From Pseudomonas silvicola (GTDB lineage: Bacteria > Pseudomonadota > Gammaproteobacteria > Pseudomonadales > Pseudomonadaceae), in NCBI RefSeq assembly GCF_026651855.1, contig NZ_CP093281.1:186001-250000 (forward strand): a stretch of DNA of 64,000 nt, written 5' to 3'. The notes beneath the pieces were generated by a model, which did not search any database, was not told the origin of the DNA, and worked only from the letters and a program-made list of their open reading frames with translations. Shown here in pieces: positions 61,355 through 64,000 of the stretch (positions are counted from its first letter, which is position 1; each line of letters begins with the position of its first letter). The position numbers and the translations under genes are program-made.

Positions 61355-62747
61355 ATGCCATCGCAACGTGAAATTCGCCTGAATGCTTTTGATATGAACT
61401 GTGTCGGACATCAATCACCGGGCCTGTGGGCGCATCCTCGCGACCGTTCCTGGCAATACAAAGATCTGGAGTACTGGGTCGATTTGGCGCGCCTGCTGGA
61501 GCGAGGCAAATTCGACGGTTTGTTTATCGCCGATGTGTTGGGTATTTACGATGTGCTGAACGGGAATGGCGATGCCGCGATTCGTCAGGCGACGCAGGTA
61601 CCGGTCAACGATCCGCTGGCGTTGATTACCCCAATGGCGCTGGTGACCGAGCATCTCGGCTTTGGTCTCACCGCATCGCTATCGTTTGAGCATCCTTATC
61701 CCTTTGCACGTCGTTTATCGACGCTCGATCACCTGACCAAAGGGCGCATCGGCTGGAATATTGTGACCTCGTATCTGGAGAGCGGGGCGCAATATTGGTC
61801 ATCAGGCGCAGAGCGATCACGACAGCCGCTACGACTATGCCGATGAATATTTGCAGGTGGTGTACAAGTTGCTGGAGGGTAGTTGGGAACAGGATGCCGT
61901 TTTGCGCGATCGTGAACGGCGTATCTTCAGCGATCCCCGCAAAATTCATCCGATCAATCATCAGGGCACCTTCTTCAATGTGCCGGGCATTCACCTGTGT
62001 GAGCCGTCGCCGCAGCGCACGCCCGTGTTGTACCAGGCGGGGGCATCGAGCCGTGGCAAACAGTTTGCCGCTGAGCATGCGGAGTGCGTGTTTGTTGCAG
62101 CGCCGTCGAAAGTGTTGCTGAAGAAAACCGTTGCGGATATTCGTCGCCGAGCAGAAGAAGCAGGCCGCAATCCGCGCAGCATCCTGATTTTTAATCTGCA
62201 AACAGTGATCGTCGGGGAGACCGATGCTGCCGCGCAGGCGAAGTGGAAGGAATATCAAAACTATGTCAGCTATGAAGGTGCGCTGGCACTGGTATCCGGC
62301 TGGACCGGTATCGACTTCGGTCAATATCAACCGGACCAGGTGCTGAAGTACCTTCACACCAATGCCATCCAATCGGCAGTCGAAACGTTCTCCACTGCCG
62401 ACCCTGATCGCCAATGGACGGTAAAAGCGCTGGCGGATTGGGTTGGCATTGGCGGTTTTGGCCCGTTGATAGTCGGCAGTGCAGAAACCGTCGCCGACGA
62501 ATTGCAAAGTTGGGTTGAAGACACCGACGTTGATGGCTTTAACCTCGCCTACGCGTTGACGCATGAAACCTTTGAAGATGTGGTTGAACTGCTGATTCCT
62601 GAGCTGCAAAAGCGCGGTGTTTACAAGAAGACGTATGCGGAAGGTACGCTGCGCGAGAAACTGTTTAACGCCGGACCCCAGTTAACCGCACCGCATCCCG
62701 GCGTGGGCTATCGAGTGAAGCATTCGGTACTGCCGGAGGTCATATGA
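61355..62747 (+). CDS. NtaA/SnaA/DszA-family flavin monooxygenase (one frameshift)
   Basis: About 464 residues. The start MPSQREIRLNAFDMNCVGHQ (61355) is preferred to MEIA at 61343 because GGAG lies six bases upstream. Landmarks of the NtaA/DszA group: LERGKFDGLFIADVLGIYDV, FARRLSTLDHLTKGRIGWNI, VTSYLESGA, then a break near 61795, DEYLQVVYKLLEGSWEQDAV and VLYQAGASSRGKQFAAEHAE. Relatives oxidise dibenzothiophene sulfone, dimethyl sulfone or nitrilotriacetate with FMNH2. In this operon an organosulfur substrate is most likely. Its stop overlaps the metN-like start (ATGA). Confidence 0.87.
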
Positions 62748-63761
62748 TTGAAATTGACCAGTTGAGTAAGCATTACCGCACCGCGGATGGGCGCGTCACC
62801 GAGGTGCTGAAAGCCATCAACTTGCAGGTACCACAGGCCAACATCACCGCTGTCGTTGGGCCCAGCGGCGCGGGAAAATCCACGCTGGCGAAGTGCATCA
62901 GTTTACTGGAGCAGCCCAGCGCGGGCAGCATACGCGTCAATGGCAGCGATCTCTCGCGGCTGAATGGCGAAGCACTGCGACGCGCGCGCCGTTCGATTGG
63001 CACCGTTTTTCAATCTTCTGCCTTACTGCAGCGCAAAAGCGCCTGGGAAAATATCGCGCTGCCATTGCGTTATCTCGGCGTGGTCGAGCGGGATATTTCC
63101 GCACGCGTGGGTGAGTTGCTGGAGAGTGTTGGTCTGAGCCATAAAGCCAAAGCGTTTCCCGAGCAGCTATCGGGGGGCCAGCGTCAGCGTATTGGTATCG
63201 CTCGTGCGCTGGCGCTTCGCCCTTGCGTGCTGCTGGCCGACGAGGCGACGTCAGGACTGGATCCTGAAGCCACGGTTGCGGTGCTGGATTTGCTAAAGAA
63301 ACTGCGTGACGACTATAAGCTGGCAATCGTGCTGATCACTCACGAGATGGATGCAGTGCGTCAGGCGGCGGATGCGGTTGCCGAAATTCGCGATGGGCAG
63401 ATTGTGCAGTATGGCGTGCTGAAACAGTTACTGGCGCAGCCCGATTCCTCCTGGGGCAACGTCTGTTCCCACTGGTGGCGCAACCTGGCGTGGCGGAATT
63501 GATTCTGCAGCTGAGTTATCGCACAGATGTACCGGTCATCAGCGACTGGATCTCGCGTCTGAGTGTGCAGTTCAATCTGCGCATCGATCTGCTCGGCGCG
63601 CATGTTGAGCAGGTCAATGGTATTCAGGCCGGACGCTTGCAGGTAGGAATTCATTTCAGCAGGAGCGTGTGCCACTGGCGCGATTGCTGGCGCAGCTTGA
63701 ACAGTTTGGATTGGTTGCCAGCGTCTATGGCAGTGTCCATCAGTTGCGGGAGGCGGTATGA
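62744..63761 (+). CDS. metN: MetN-like ABC importer ATPase with NIL domain (frameshifted)
   Basis: About 339 codons. Starts MIEIDQLSKHYRTADGRVTE. Walker A GPSGAGKSTLAK, Q-loop FQSSALL, signature LSGGQRQRIGIARAL and Walker B CVLLADEATSGLDPEA are all present, followed by ITHEMDAVRQAADAV. After a break near 63460 a C-terminal NIL-type domain appears (ELILQLSYRTDVPVISDWIS, then AHVEQVNGIQAGRLQVG), and another break near 63655 precedes LEQFGLVASVYGSVHQL. MetN-type ATPases energise import of methionine and related sulfur compounds. It overlaps the permease start by ATGA. Confidence 0.85.
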
Positions 63762-64000
63762 GCATTTCCGTGATAAGTCAGGATACGCCGTGGCTGGAAA
63801 TTCCGGCATTGATGTTACCTGCGATAGGTGAGACCGCGCTGATGGTCGGCATCGTGATGCTGTTCGTGGTGAGCTTCGGCGGTATCGTTGGCGTGGTGTT
63901 GTTTAACACCTCAGCACGTGGACTGTTTCCCACCGCGGCGTACATCGGGTGCTGAGCTGGATAGTGAATATGGGACGCTCGTTGCCGTTTCTGGTGTTAA
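63758..64000 (+). CDS. metI: MetI-like ABC permease, truncated by the window end
   Basis: Starts MSISVISQDTPWLEIPALML (63758). First membrane helices: ETALMVGIVMLFVVSFGGIV and GVVLFNTSARGLFP. An indel near 63948 gives a false stop; shifted, it continues VLSWIVNMGRSLPFLVL, the MetI-type signature with NxGRSxPFxxL. Only the first 80 codons lie in the window. A binding-protein gene is expected further right. Confidence 0.85.

Overview
The window looks like a large plasmid (or secondary replicon) of an Erwiniaceae bacterium, most likely Pantoea or a close relative. Protein-level resemblance to enterobacterial families is strong throughout (the yegTUVW set, Sad, FhuB, YojI, TssB/C/K/L, SsuD). The middle carries an iteron-type repA of the RepFIB/Rep_3 class, a P1-type parA-parB pair and P1-like parS sites. 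No tRNA, rRNA, insertion sequence or CRISPR array was found.

Layout. (1) 1-10470, minus strand: the tssB-tssC-tssK-tssL-ompA-hcp-clpV part of a type VI secretion cluster, followed by two tandem effector/lipoprotein (putative immunity) cassettes. (2) 10834-15060, minus: a polar amino-acid ABC importer with an M20 amidohydrolase. (3) 15337-19944: LysR/SDR and AraC/SDR divergent pairs, a 43-residue membrane microprotein and a second AraC regulator. (4) 20070-26677, plus: a Fur-box-controlled TonB receptor, FhuD-like and FhuB-like import genes and a YojI/PvdE-type peptide exporter. (5) 26667-34764, minus: a DJ-1/PfpI enzyme and a likely catabolic operon (DeoR, Zn amidohydrolase, two APH-fold kinases, small membrane protein, Na+ symporter) plus an amidase. 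(6) 35072-44541: CorA, acetyltransferases, azlCD with its XRE-cupin regulator, an Opp/nickel-type ABC importer, a tautomerase and a toxin-antitoxin pair. (7) 44771-50281: yegW/yegV/yegU/yegT and sad. (8) 50520-56375: origin, repA, a very large iteron field with three microsatellite-like arrays, parA, parB and two parS sites. (9) 56480-64000: a sulfur-scavenging locus consisting of a divergent sigma-54 activator, ssuD, an FAD/NAD(P) protein, a DszA/NtaA-type monooxygenase and a MetN-MetI importer.

The most striking gene is the sigma-54 activator at 56480-58416. It has no N-terminal sensor domain. Its Fis-type DNA-binding domain runs directly into a full SsuA-like sulfonate-binding domain without a signal peptide, which suggests a cytoplasmic one-component sensor for an organosulfur ligand. 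Downstream, a -24/-12 promoter precedes two flavin monooxygenases and an importer.

A caution applies everywhere. Most genes longer than about 500 bp contain one or more single-base frameshifts, including essential-looking ones such as repA, parA and parB. Conserved protein sequence resumes at once in another frame. This pattern fits uncorrected sequencing or assembly indels better than real decay, so coordinates are given for the reconstructed gene and the breaks are noted.
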